Assembly: GCA_040081075.1 (NCBI GenBank)
Contig: JBEBHJ010000027.1
Coordinates: 1 to 44,626 of the forward strand
Source of the DNA: JANJUB01 sp040081075
Lineage (GTDB): Bacteria > Armatimonadota > Fimbriimonadia > Fimbriimonadales > Fimbriimonadaceae
Direction: 5' to 3'
DNA length: 44,626 nucleotides
A model generated the notes under the pieces. The model ran no database searches, was not told the DNA's origin, and worked only from the letters and a program-made list of their open reading frames with translations. Numbering within the stretch: position 1 is the first letter of the stretch; every line of letters starts with the position of its first letter. Below are positions 24,047-32,245 of this stretch, piece by piece. Made by a program: the position numbers and the translations under genes.

Positions 24047-25817
24047 TCTTGCCCTCCTGTTGATTGGGGTCGCGAGCGGTTTCGCACAGCCTTTCGGTCG
24101 CTTCGGGTTCGTTAGCGAGTGGTCTGTCCCCGGGCTCCGTCTGAGCAGCGAGGGTTTTTCGGTGGACTTTCCAGCTTCGGACCGGTTTGTGTTTCCCCGA
24201 CCACTGCGTGGTTGGAAAGCGATCTCGACATCGGATACGTCCCAGACCGTGATGACTCAACCCTACGTGGGTTGTCCCAGCAAGCTTCGACAGGACCTTA
24301 CGAGCCCGGGATTTTCTGCCTACTTTGACCATGGCATTCGGTTGAAGATTGGAACTCTATCTTCGCCAATCCTCTCATGGGGCGGTGGCGGGAGCTTGGA
24401 TGGAACCGCGGGATTACCGACCCCGGAAGTTCGGTGGGTTGTGGTGAGCTTCAGGGATAACCAACCCCCTTTACTCTTTGCGTTCCCTTGGAATAAGGGT
24501 TCGCTTAAAATTAGCGGCAAAACGGGTGATTGGGTTTTGTCATCCGACTCATTCAAGGGATGGATGCGGGTCGCGGCTCCGCTTGGTGTCATGCCATTTC
24601 GAACCAACAGTGCCGCCGAGATGGGGCGATTAGAGGCCGACGTAAAGGCTCAGGAGGCCTTTTGGACCCAACCGCCACCTATTCCTACTGACACGGCCAT
24701 TTTCGAGGACGACTCTTCGCTAACAGTTGAATGGACGTTTGATCGTCCCGGAGCTGTAGTTCCACCGCCTGCGTTCCTTAGCGGACTCGCCGGGTATCCG
24801 GTGCAAATTCTAAGCAAGACCAAGCGCATCGATGCTCCTACCTTGGAAGGGCCCCTGAGTGTGACCGAAACGAGTTCTCTCAAGCTGAAGTTTCCGATCC
24901 GACGGGTGCCGCTTGGCCGCGTAATCGGTGTGGGGCCGCCTCCAAAGACTATAGGCACAGCCAGCTACATAGACGTGGCCGGAGTGTTTGAGCTTGCGTT
25001 AGCCAACCTTTATGCAACCACGCCGAAGGAAGTCCGCGTTCAGGCCGAGGAAACGTGCGCTCAGTATGTTGAGAATATGCCAAATACTGTCGAGCCACAT
25101 ACGGGGCAACGCCTGCCCTATGGTGCGGATGGGGTGGGAATTGATGTGTTGGCAGCCCAAGCTCTTCTGATGCAATCGAACATCTCGGGCGACAAGCCGA
25201 ACAGCGAGCCCAATTCGCTATTCAGCACCATTATGTTTAGGCGCGACTGGCTGAGTTGGCGAATTTGGGGACCCGACCGGAGAGTTTCGAGGCGGGCGAG
25301 TGCGATCACCGCGATCGCCGCCGCTCTGGCGCCCGAAGCAGATCGCAGGCTCGATGCGGCCATGCTTCAGGCGGGAATTGTCGCCGAGAGAGGGCTTGGG
25401 ATTTGGTTGAAGCGCTCGGGATTGGGTGACGGCAAGCCGCTACTTGAGACCGCTGAGCATATTCGCGCGGATATCTTTATGCCCGATGACTACCGACGAC
25501 TTGATAATTCGGCCTCGTCGTTACGTAGTCCGCTCCGGCTGTTTGGAGCAGGCACCGCGAGCTTAGAAGGTACTACTCTGACGATAACACCGAACCGGAC
25601 GGGGGCATGGGTAGGCACGCTTGCGAGCGCCTTTCCCTTAACGCTAACCGCGGCCAAGCCGACCGAAGGCATGACCATCGAAACTGCGTTCGGTTTTACG
25701 GTGGTCACGCTATCGGCGACGAAAGTCGAGCCAATTACCTTTTCGGCAACGATTCCGGGGTGGGTTGTCATTCCGGCTCTGCCCGGTAGTTTGGAGTTCA
25801 AGGAGTCCGAGCGGTAA
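24027..25817 (+). CDS. Large secreted protein of unknown function
   Basis: 596 residues from a proposed TTG at 24027. A TTG at 23964 is also in frame, but the sequence from LVRPLTSLALLLIGVASGFAQ is a good signal peptide that a start at 24027 would place at the very N-terminus. The first 250 mature residues are beta-rich (PEVRWVVVSFRDNQPPLLFAF). A later part (about 320-470) is helical with TASYIDVAGVFELALANLY, RQLPYG-like and RRASAITAIAAALAPEADRR segments. This could be an alpha/alpha barrel such as those of some glycoside hydrolases, but I see no certain catalytic residues. A short beta domain ends the protein. It overlaps the LptD-like gene by 20 bases, so it is coupled to it, and its end overlaps the convergent gene by 20 bases. 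Confidence 0.72.
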   Translation: MVRPLTSLALLLIGVASGFAQPFGRFGFVSEWSVPGLRLSSEGFSVDFPASDRFVFPRPLRGWKAISTSDTSQTVMTQPYVGCPSKLRQDLTSPGFSAYFDHGIRLKIGTLSSPILSWGGGGSLDGTAGLPTPEVRWVVVSFRDNQPPLLFAFPWNKGSLKISGKTGDWVLSSDSFKGWMRVAAPLGVMPFRTNSAAEMGRLEADVKAQEAFWTQPPPIPTDTAIFEDDSSLTVEWTFDRPGAVVPPPAFLSGLAGYPVQILSKTKRIDAPTLEGPLSVTETSSLKLKFPIRRVPLGRVIGVGPPPKTIGTASYIDVAGVFELALANLYATTPKEVRVQAEETCAQYVENMPNTVEPHTGQRLPYGADGVGIDVLAAQALLMQSNISGDKPNSEPNSLFSTIMFRRDWLSWRIWGPDRRVSRRASAITAIAAALAPEADRRLDAAMLQAGIVAERGLGIWLKRSGLGDGKPLLETAEHIRADIFMPDDYRRLDNSASSLRSPLRLFGAGTASLEGTTLTITPNRTGAWVGTLASAFPLTLTAAKPTEGMTIETAFGFTVVTLSATKVEPITFSATIPGWVVIPALPGSLEFKESER

Positions 25818-26853
25818 GGCGGTTGAGAGTTGCGGCCATGATTTCCGTTGTTTGGGCCGAAACGGTGTAAACGAGGGCCTCGCGGTAGATTCGTTGAGCA
25901 GGATGAGCCCGACTGTTTGAGGCCCCGCCGGACGCAGCGATCGCAGCATGGGCACAGCGAACGGCAAGGTCAATGGCCCACGCTCTGATATGGAGGCGCC
26001 CTTGGGTGGATTCAGCCAGTTCTTGAGAACGTGTTGCCGCCGCGCGGCACTCTTCCAGTTCGGTCAGAAGGTGGTCGGCTGAATTGACAATAAAGTCAAA
26101 CGGTTTTCGTTCGTATGCTTGCCGAATCACGTCAATGCCGGCTTGCGCGCACCCGAGGGCGAAGTGGCCCTGCAAAGTGATGTTGATCATGTCATTGTTG
26201 GCAATCCACGATGAGGGCCGGGTAAAGAGCACCTTTTCTTCCGGGAGAAAATGGTTTGTAATCTCACCTGAAACAGTTTGGGCAGATTCCATTGCGCATA
26301 GTGGCATGACCGATCCAAGCGAAATTTCGCTCGTATTATCGAAAGGGACAAGGCCAAAAACGGCTTCTCCGGTTGGAAGAGTGGCGCCAATGACAAACTC
26401 GGAGTAAAAATCGAGCCCGGTGATCCAGGGAACCGTCCCGGCTAGGCTATATCCGCCCTCGCTTGGAGTTGCCTTCATGATTGGTGGGCCGGGACGGCGG
26501 AGTTGGCTGAAACCGATGCCGAGCCGCATGGCCCCGGTTGCCATTTGGGCGAGGTATTCGGCTTTTAGGTCCTCGTTGTCTGACTTGGCGATCAGCGAGG
26601 CCGCGCTTTGGTGTTGGGTTTGCAAAAACGCGAGCGAGCCCGAGGCTCGGGCCACAAGTTCCTGAAATTTCCGAAAGTCGGGCTCGGAGACTTCGGGGTT
26701 CAACTTGAGACCCAGAAGGCCACGTTCAGCCAATCCATCAAGGGCCCATCCTAGCGCAGCAACATCTCCATCAATTTCCTGGGCGCGGGGCCGAACTTCG
26801 GAAAGCAGGAAATCTTCGGCAATCTTGAGCATTTGCGACGCAATGGACATCAT
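25798..26853 (-). CDS. Acyl-CoA dehydrogenase-fold protein, probably not a classical dehydrogenase
   Basis: 351 residues with the acyl-CoA dehydrogenase fold: an N-terminal helical part (RGLLGLKLNPEVSEPDFRKF), a middle beta domain (GYSLAGTVPWITGLDFYSEFVIGATLP) and a C-terminal helical part. It departs from the family at the active site. The region equivalent to YEGT reads YREALVYTVSAQTTE, with no Glu in the usual place, and the beta domain lacks the SEPNSGSD-type motif. This pattern is shared with DszC-like flavin monooxygenases and other ACAD relatives. The role is therefore undetermined; a flavin-dependent oxidation of an unknown substrate is one option. Two ATG codons (26853, 26850) can start it. 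Only 20 bases separate it from the divergent ceramidase-like gene, leaving almost no room for two promoters. Confidence 0.85.
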   Translation of the reverse strand: MMSIASQMLKIAEDFLLSEVRPRAQEIDGDVAALGWALDGLAERGLLGLKLNPEVSEPDFRKFQELVARASGSLAFLQTQHQSAASLIAKSDNEDLKAEYLAQMATGAMRLGIGFSQLRRPGPPIMKATPSEGGYSLAGTVPWITGLDFYSEFVIGATLPTGEAVFGLVPFDNTSEISLGSVMPLCAMESAQTVSGEITNHFLPEEKVLFTRPSSWIANNDMINITLQGHFALGCAQAGIDVIRQAYERKPFDFIVNSADHLLTELEECRAAATRSQELAESTQGRLHIRAWAIDLAVRCAHAAIAASGGASNSRAHPAQRIYREALVYTVSAQTTEIMAATLNRLTARTP

Positions 26854-26873
26854 AGAGATTGTAACCTTAAGGG

Positions 26874-28022
26874 GTGATTTCGATTCTGGGCCTATTGCCG
26901 GCGGCCCTAACCTTGCAAATGTTCAAGCTGGACCTAACGCCGCCCGAACAACTGCCGCTGGGGGGCTACACTAAGCGAGGCGGGAAAGTAAGTGATCCGG
27001 GGGGCGAGGTTCTTTACAGCCGCGTTGCCCTCTTTTCACAGGGCAAGCTTCGAGTGGCGGTCGTGAGCCTAGAGATGTTGACGATTCCCGAGAGCCTTGT
27101 ACGCGAAGTTCAGACTCGAATTCCCGCAGATATTAAGCTCTATATGGTGGCAACCCACACCCATTGTGCGCCCGATAGTCAAATTCTGAATGACCGTATG
27201 ACGATGGCGATTCCCGGTATTGGGAGTTACCGCGAAAAGTGGTTGACCTGGTATGCGGATCGGGTAGCCCAGTCGATACAAGGTGCCCTCAGGCGAAGAC
27301 CTGAAGTTATACAGCGGCTGCAGGTGTCTGAGTTTGTACCAAACCTTAACCGAAGCCGAACTCCTTACGGCTATCCAGATCGGCGAGCGCTCCAAGTGTT
27401 TGCAAATGGACGAGTTCTACTGTCAGTTTTTTCGGCTCACGCAACGGTCTTTGATGATGGGCGAAACCAGACCAGTGGGGATTGGCCAGGGGAATTGGCC
27501 AAGGAAACAGGTGGTCTTGTTTTGCCGGGCGCGATTGGCGATGTTTCGCCGATTGCAGATGGAAAGGCAACGGCCCAAATCAGGATTGCAACCTTTGTAG
27601 CGCACTTCATCGAGTCATCTCTCAGGTCCGATCGCCAGGAACTGTCATTGACACTGAGTTTGGGAACACGCCCAATCGCGCTCGGCTCCCACGAGATTCA
27701 TCCGGAGTTTGCGAAAGCCAATGGAGTGCCAGAAGTTCTGGCGAAGCGACTTATAGATACGTTCGCCCCTCGATCTGCCGAGGTGACAACGCTAGGTTTG
27801 GGGGATTTACGTTTGATCGGCATACCGGGCGAACCAACATCGTATGTCGGTCGGCGAATTTCCAAAAGTGGTTCGCTTCGGGTGCCACTTAGTCATGTCA
27901 ACGGTTGGATCGGATACATAGTTGATCCGACCCACTATTGGCTTGGCGGCTACGAAGCCATGCTCACACTTTATGGCCCGATGACGAGCGAACGCGTCAT
28001 TGATGCGACTAAACCCGATTAG
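26874..28022 (+). CDS. Neutral/alkaline ceramidase-like secreted protein
   Basis: 382 residues from GTG 26874 (GATAAT-free leader; AAGG directly before). A short signal-like stretch (ILGLLPAALTLQ) precedes KLDLTPPEQLPLGGYTKRGG, the opening of the neutral ceramidase N-terminal domain (PF04734 type). The metal-site motif is visible as VATHTHCAPDS, with SAHATVFDDGR and QTSGDWPGELAKETGG further on, matching the zinc-binding/catalytic blocks of that family. Ceramidases cut the amide bond of ceramide; related bacterial proteins of this short form are of unproven substrate. The usual C-terminal Ig-like domain is missing, since classical enzymes exceed 600 residues. It ends by interlocking stops (TTAG 28019-28022) with the convergent small gene. 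Confidence 0.82.
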   Translation: MISILGLLPAALTLQMFKLDLTPPEQLPLGGYTKRGGKVSDPGGEVLYSRVALFSQGKLRVAVVSLEMLTIPESLVREVQTRIPADIKLYMVATHTHCAPDSQILNDRMTMAIPGIGSYREKWLTWYADRVAQSIQGALRRRPEVIQRLQVSEFVPNLNRSRTPYGYPDRRALQVFANGRVLLSVFSAHATVFDDGRNQTSGDWPGELAKETGGLVLPGAIGDVSPIADGKATAQIRIATFVAHFIESSLRSDRQELSLTLSLGTRPIALGSHEIHPEFAKANGVPEVLAKRLIDTFAPRSAEVTTLGLGDLRLIGIPGEPTSYVGRRISKSGSLRVPLSHVNGWIGYIVDPTHYWLGGYEAMLTLYGPMTSERVIDATKPD

Positions 28023-28390
28023 GGGTTCAGGAACATTTCTTGGAGCGCGTCGTTTACCGCCGTCCATCGAGGATAGGCGTACACTTTCTCCAGAGTTTCG
28101 GCGCGGAGCTGATCGTATTCGTCCTTCTTAAGCAAGGCAAGTTGCGTAGGATTGAAGCTGTTCGACGGAGTGTCTTTGCCCGTATTTTGAACAATCGCGG
28201 TAATGGGCGGCAAGTTGTGTTCGACGCAGATTGTGTCTCGAATCCAAGCCAGTGATCGGCTGAACAGTCGAGTTTTGCCGCCGACAAAAGCACAGAGTTC
28301 GTCGGTGTTGGTTCGCTTGCCCCCGTTTGCACATTCGGCTAAGTGCGGAAAAATTTGGACGGCGAGAGGAATGTGCGGTGGTAGAGCCAT
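28019..28390 (-). CDS. Small hypothetical protein
   Basis: 123 residues from ATG 28390. It is mostly soluble, with NTDELCAFVGGKTRLFSRSL, WIRDTICVEHNLPPITAIVQ and a C-terminal helix ending DALQEMFLNP. The block LPPITAIVQNTGKDTPSNSF has the character of a conserved motif in small bacterial unknown proteins, but I cannot name the family. There is no signal peptide or membrane helix. It is convergent with the ceramidase-like gene and divergent from the HD-GYP gene, so it appears to be transcribed alone. Confidence 0.7.
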   Translation of the reverse strand: MALPPHIPLAVQIFPHLAECANGGKRTNTDELCAFVGGKTRLFSRSLAWIRDTICVEHNLPPITAIVQNTGKDTPSNSFNPTQLALLKKDEYDQLRAETLEKVYAYPRWTAVNDALQEMFLNP

Positions 28391-28461
28391 AGCTAAGTTT
28401 ACTTCTTATTCGGAAAACTCCGATGATTCGGGTCGCATATTAACTTTTTTGGCGTAATCGT

Positions 28462-28490
28462 TTCTTTTTTTAGCTTCGTCCGCTATAATA
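28462..28490 (+). promoter_or_regulatory. Putative promoter of the HD-GYP operon
   Basis: A perfect TATAAT (28485-28490) lies 17 bases after TTTCTT (28462-28467). The upstream sequence is AT-rich (runs of T at 28446-28451 and 28466-28472), like an UP element. The predicted leader is about 50 bases, with AGGGA before ATG 28548. Confidence 0.55.
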
Positions 28491-28547
28491 GAAGTGTTCA
28501 AAAGGATTTGAACGCAGGAAATTAAAACATGGGCAGGGAAGCTACTT

Positions 28548-29789
28548 ATGCGGACCCGTAACGAACACGCACCGTTGTTGCTGATTGTTGCAGGGATTAC
28601 CAGCGCGATCGGCGCACTCTTTATCTTTCCAATTCGTGCCCCGGGCACGGCGTGGCTCGTTTTACCCATGCTGGCCCTGGTAACAGAATTCCTTCCTGTT
28701 CAATTCCATCGCCGAGGTATCCGGGTTACGTTCTCTTTGCCCTTTATTGCCGGTATGGCAGTGGTAGCCGGAATTCCGGGGGCGATCATTGCCGACCTCG
28801 CAGTCGGCTTGGCGGCTTCAGCGGTCTTAACTCGCTCTGATGATAGAGAGGCTAGTCGTCTTCGCACCGTCAGCCTCTCGGTAGGCGCCCTTTCGGTGTT
28901 CTTTGCCGGAGCCTTGATGTCTCTGGTTCAAGGGGACACTTTGGGCGGGGTGATGGCCCAGGCGACTGTATTCACGCTTGCTCACGGATTGACGAACCTC
29001 TTGCTATTGAGTTGGTTGGATTCGGCCCGACACCCTCTCAGCATTGGATCCATTATCTCGAAGGGGGCTTTGCCCCTTTCCGTTTACTGCCTACTTGCTG
29101 TGGCGGTGGCGAGCCTCGCTTGGCGAGACGCGGTTTGGGCCCTCCCGTTGGCACTCGGTCCGGTGCTGGGTATCCGTGGGATTGTGAAAGCCCAGGCGAC
29201 CGCCGGAAACACTTATTACGAGGCGATCACAACGCTAGCGATGATGCTTCAGCGCGCGCATCCCTATACGCATCGACATCTGGCAAGGGTGGCCTTGGCA
29301 TCAGAAGAAGTTGCGATACGACTTGGCCTCGGGGCAAAACGCGCCCGCCTTGTTCGCGAGGCCGCGATTTTACATGATCTGGGAAAGATCGCCGTTGACG
29401 AGGACGTGTTGGACAAACCGGCAAAGCTGACTCCCGAAGAGTTTGACCACGTGAAGCAACACTCCCTGTTTGGCGAGAAGATTCTCGCCCCCGTTGCGGA
29501 GTTCCGAGAGATGAGAACATGGATTCGGCACCATCATGAGCGGCCCGATGGAACGGGCTATCCCGACCAGTTACGCGATTCGCAAATCCCGATAGAAAGC
29601 AAGATTATTGCAGTGGTGGATGCATATGACGCTATGACCGGTGGAGCGGAAGGGCGAGACAAGCGTTCCTACCGAGATCCAATGACACCCGCGGAAGCAG
29701 TTGCTGAACTGGAACGCTGCAGTGGGACGCAATTCGATAGGGCTGTGGTTAAGACTTTTAGAAGGGTCATTGCGGGAGGGACTATCTGA
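28548..29789 (+). CDS. Membrane-bound HD-GYP domain phosphodiesterase
   Basis: 413 residues from ATG 28548. Residues 1-210 hold about six or seven membrane helices (PLLLIVAGITSAIGALFIF, FIAGMAVVAGIPGAIIADL, PLSVYCLLAVAVASLAW), a MASE-like sensor layout. The C-terminal 190 residues are an HD-GYP domain with the HD pair in AAILHDLGKIAVDEDVL, the HxxxxGxxxL-type KQHSLFGEKIL, and HHHERPDGTGYPDQL, which contains the GYP motif. VDAYDAMTG completes the metal site. HD-GYP proteins hydrolyse c-di-GMP, usually to GMP, at a metal centre. All metal ligands I can identify are present, so it is predicted active. It overlaps the next gene by one base (TGATG). Confidence 0.95.
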   Translation: MRTRNEHAPLLLIVAGITSAIGALFIFPIRAPGTAWLVLPMLALVTEFLPVQFHRRGIRVTFSLPFIAGMAVVAGIPGAIIADLAVGLAASAVLTRSDDREASRLRTVSLSVGALSVFFAGALMSLVQGDTLGGVMAQATVFTLAHGLTNLLLLSWLDSARHPLSIGSIISKGALPLSVYCLLAVAVASLAWRDAVWALPLALGPVLGIRGIVKAQATAGNTYYEAITTLAMMLQRAHPYTHRHLARVALASEEVAIRLGLGAKRARLVREAAILHDLGKIAVDEDVLDKPAKLTPEEFDHVKQHSLFGEKILAPVAEFREMRTWIRHHHERPDGTGYPDQLRDSQIPIESKIIAVVDAYDAMTGGAEGRDKRSYRDPMTPAEAVAELERCSGTQFDRAVVKTFRRVIAGGTI

Positions 29790-30430
29790 TGGAACTCGAT
29801 GTAATTCTTGTGGTTACAAGCCTCATTATGTTGAGCGCTTTGCTGTTCTGGCAGGTTGGATTTGAGATTCCTCGGCGAGAGCGGGCTCGGATGCGCCAGA
29901 TCATGGAGGCGCTCAGCACGGCAATCCAGCTGCGATTTCCAAGTCACGAAGGACTTAGCACCCGTTTGGTGAGCGTTTGTCGGCACTTGGCCTTTGAGCT
30001 TGAGCTTAGTCCGCGACAAATCGACTTGATCGAAGCCAGTGCTTTGTTGCAAGACATCGGTTTGTGTGCCGTGCCCTATGCCATGATTAACAAAAAGCCC
30101 ATGATGATGTGGACGGAAACTGAAAATGCGACTTACGCTCGGTATCCCGAGGTTAGCGCGGCAATGCTTGAGCTCGTCCCATCCCTTTCACACATTGCTC
30201 CCATTATTCGAGAGAGTTTGGCGGACTACAACGACGAGCTCAGCTTGGAAGCGCGAGTTCTGCGTGTAGCTCACGATTTCGTTTGGACCGAATCTCGTCT
30301 GGGCGGAGCGATTGCCACGGAAAGATTGGCTTTGGGGGCGGGAACTCAGTACGACCCTGACATTGTTGGCGCGTTCTTAGGTGCAATCGAACCTTCTCCC
30401 TTGCCACCCGCGATTCCGGTGCGAATCTAA
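29789..30430 (+). CDS. Degenerate HD-GYP relative with an N-terminal membrane anchor
   Basis: 213 residues starting at ATG 29789, one base into the preceding stop. One N-terminal helix (VILVVTSLIMLSALLFW) is followed by a helical domain whose layout mirrors the HD-GYP neighbour. HLAFELELSPRQIDLIEASA corresponds to the helix before the HD motif, and LLQDIGLCAVPYAMINKKP to the LLHDLGKI block. In the latter the metal-binding His is Gln and the Lys-Ile is Leu-Cys. Neither the HH-ERPDGTGYP motif nor other clear metal ligands are present. It is probably a catalytically dead partner that could bind c-di-GMP or regulate the active protein. The relation is inferred from matching motif spacing. Confidence 0.8.
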   Translation: MELDVILVVTSLIMLSALLFWQVGFEIPRRERARMRQIMEALSTAIQLRFPSHEGLSTRLVSVCRHLAFELELSPRQIDLIEASALLQDIGLCAVPYAMINKKPMMMWTETENATYARYPEVSAAMLELVPSLSHIAPIIRESLADYNDELSLEARVLRVAHDFVWTESRLGGAIATERLALGAGTQYDPDIVGAFLGAIEPSPLPPAIPVRI

Positions 30431-30460
30431 GATGTGCTTGGTTAAGGAAAGGAGTCGGCA

Positions 30461-32245
30461 GTGAGTTTGTCCCAGAAACTGCTCAAGTGGGTGCCGTTGC
30501 TGATCTTCTTAACTGGCTTCGGTCTTCGCTTGGCCGGGATAACTTGGGGGCTTCCAAACGAAGTGCACCATCAAAGCTATCACCCGGACGAGGAAGTGAT
30601 TTGGAGGTATTCGCAAGAAGTGCAACCCGCCAAATTGGATTTCACTCCGGGCTTTTACAACTACGGAACGCTTTACCTAACGGCTCTGCGGATTAGCGGT
30701 GATATGGCCGCGGCTTATGGCGGGAAAAGGCCAGATACCAACCCGCCCACGTCGCCCCAAATCACCGATTGGCAGTGGGTGCGAAACTGTCACCTTTCTG
30801 GGCGACTTATCTCGGCTCTTGCGGGGGCTCTCACGGGGCTGTTGGTCTTTTTCCTTTTGCGGGACCGAGTTAACACACTTGGGGCGATTTGTGGATCACT
30901 TCTGATGAGTTTCGCACCCGCCTTTGTGATGCATTCCCGATTTCAAACGGTGGATGTTTTGGCGACGATGTTCTTAGTTGCGTCTGCATGGCAAGCGCTT
31001 CGGCTCTTCCCATCAGCGACAGCATCAGAGGAAGTGACGGAAGAGCCGGAAGCCGCCGGTCTGTTGGGCAAGCTGCGTCGGGTGTCGCCGGTAGTTTGGT
31101 CGGCAATTTTCGCGGGGTCGAGCGCAGGAACGAAGTACACCGGCCTGCTCGCCCTTTTAACCCTGCTTACGGCCATTTGGCTGACCTTGCCCAAGGCCGA
31201 GCGCGTTAAGCAGTCCCTGATCGCAGTTGGCGCAACGATCGTTGCATTCATAGTGGCAACTCCAGGGGTGCTCCTCGAGTCATCGGCATTCATCCGCGAT
31301 TTCAAGTTTGAGATGCTTCACACCAGCACGGGACACGGTATGGTTTTCGAGGGCGTTGGGAGCGGTTTCATCTATCACCTTGCAAATTTGGGGCAGGGGA
31401 TGGGCCCGATTGCCGTAATGCTTGGGGCTGGAGGAATCATCTACGGATTGGTTCAAAAACAGAAGTGGATCATCGCCCTGGTGGCTTTTGCGCTGCCGTA
31501 CTACGTTCTCATCGGTCGGGCTGAGGTTCTATTCCTGCGTTATACGTTCCCGCTCTTCTTGATTTTGGCCTGTGGAGTTGGATACGTTGTTTCGACGATG
31601 CATGAACAAGGCGGATGGAAGCGGTTCTTTCCGGTATTAGGCATTATCGCCATTGGCAACGCCCTTAAGATTTCCGTTTTGTTTACTGGATGGATGTTGA
31701 CCCCGGATTCTCGTGATCAGGCCGCCGAATTTATTAAGAGTAAGAGCATAGAAACAACAACCGTGGGCTTGGTCAGCGATCCCTGGTACTACACGCCCCC
31801 TTTGTTTACCGAATCGGCCCTTTCCCGCATGGCCGTTTTACGTGAGGGGCGTATGGTTCCTGGGGCTACCTATGGCCTTCTGGAGCTGATGAACACCCGT
31901 CAGCCCAAGGTTATCAGGTATTTCCCGGACGACAGCGCGAAAGATCGGAAAGACTGGGATGTCCGGCTCCTCACCGAGGCAAAGCCAGACTATGTGGTCT
32001 TTTCAAGCTTCGAAGTAGGGGACTTGGCGAGGCTAACAGGCTTACCTGAAGTTTCGCCTGAGTTTAAGTCGGCTTTGGATGATTTTAAAGCGTTTCAGGC
32101 CGAGCTTGATGCTTCGTACACGCCGGTGGCGCCCGCCGACATGGCCAAAAACGGGGAACTTGCTTTTCGGTATGGCGCGGCCAATGGTTTAGCACACGAT
32201 CTCATGTACGTTCGACCGGTGATCTGGCTATGGAAACGCAATTAG
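30461..32245 (+). CDS. GT39-type (ArnT/PMT-like) membrane glycosyltransferase
   Basis: 594 residues from GTG 30461, with AAAGGAG seven bases upstream. The first helix is followed by the loop NEVHHQSYHPDEEVIWRYS, whose Asp-Glu pair is the catalytic element of polyprenol-phosphate sugar transferases (PMT/ArnT). About ten further membrane helices follow, for example GSLLMSFAPAFVMHSRFQ and IVAFIVATPGVLL. The soluble C-terminal part begins near LTPDSRDQAAEFIKSKSIE. Members move a sugar from a lipid-phosphate donor to a protein or lipid outside the cytoplasm. The acceptor is unknown, but the Thr-rich collagen-like protein elsewhere in the window could be one. It overlaps the Xer recombinase gene by 16 bases. 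Confidence 0.85.
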   Translation: MSLSQKLLKWVPLLIFLTGFGLRLAGITWGLPNEVHHQSYHPDEEVIWRYSQEVQPAKLDFTPGFYNYGTLYLTALRISGDMAAAYGGKRPDTNPPTSPQITDWQWVRNCHLSGRLISALAGALTGLLVFFLLRDRVNTLGAICGSLLMSFAPAFVMHSRFQTVDVLATMFLVASAWQALRLFPSATASEEVTEEPEAAGLLGKLRRVSPVVWSAIFAGSSAGTKYTGLLALLTLLTAIWLTLPKAERVKQSLIAVGATIVAFIVATPGVLLESSAFIRDFKFEMLHTSTGHGMVFEGVGSGFIYHLANLGQGMGPIAVMLGAGGIIYGLVQKQKWIIALVAFALPYYVLIGRAEVLFLRYTFPLFLILACGVGYVVSTMHEQGGWKRFFPVLGIIAIGNALKISVLFTGWMLTPDSRDQAAEFIKSKSIETTTVGLVSDPWYYTPPLFTESALSRMAVLREGRMVPGATYGLLELMNTRQPKVIRYFPDDSAKDRKDWDVRLLTEAKPDYVVFSSFEVGDLARLTGLPEVSPEFKSALDDFKAFQAELDASYTPVAPADMAKNGELAFRYGAANGLAHDLMYVRPVIWLWKRN

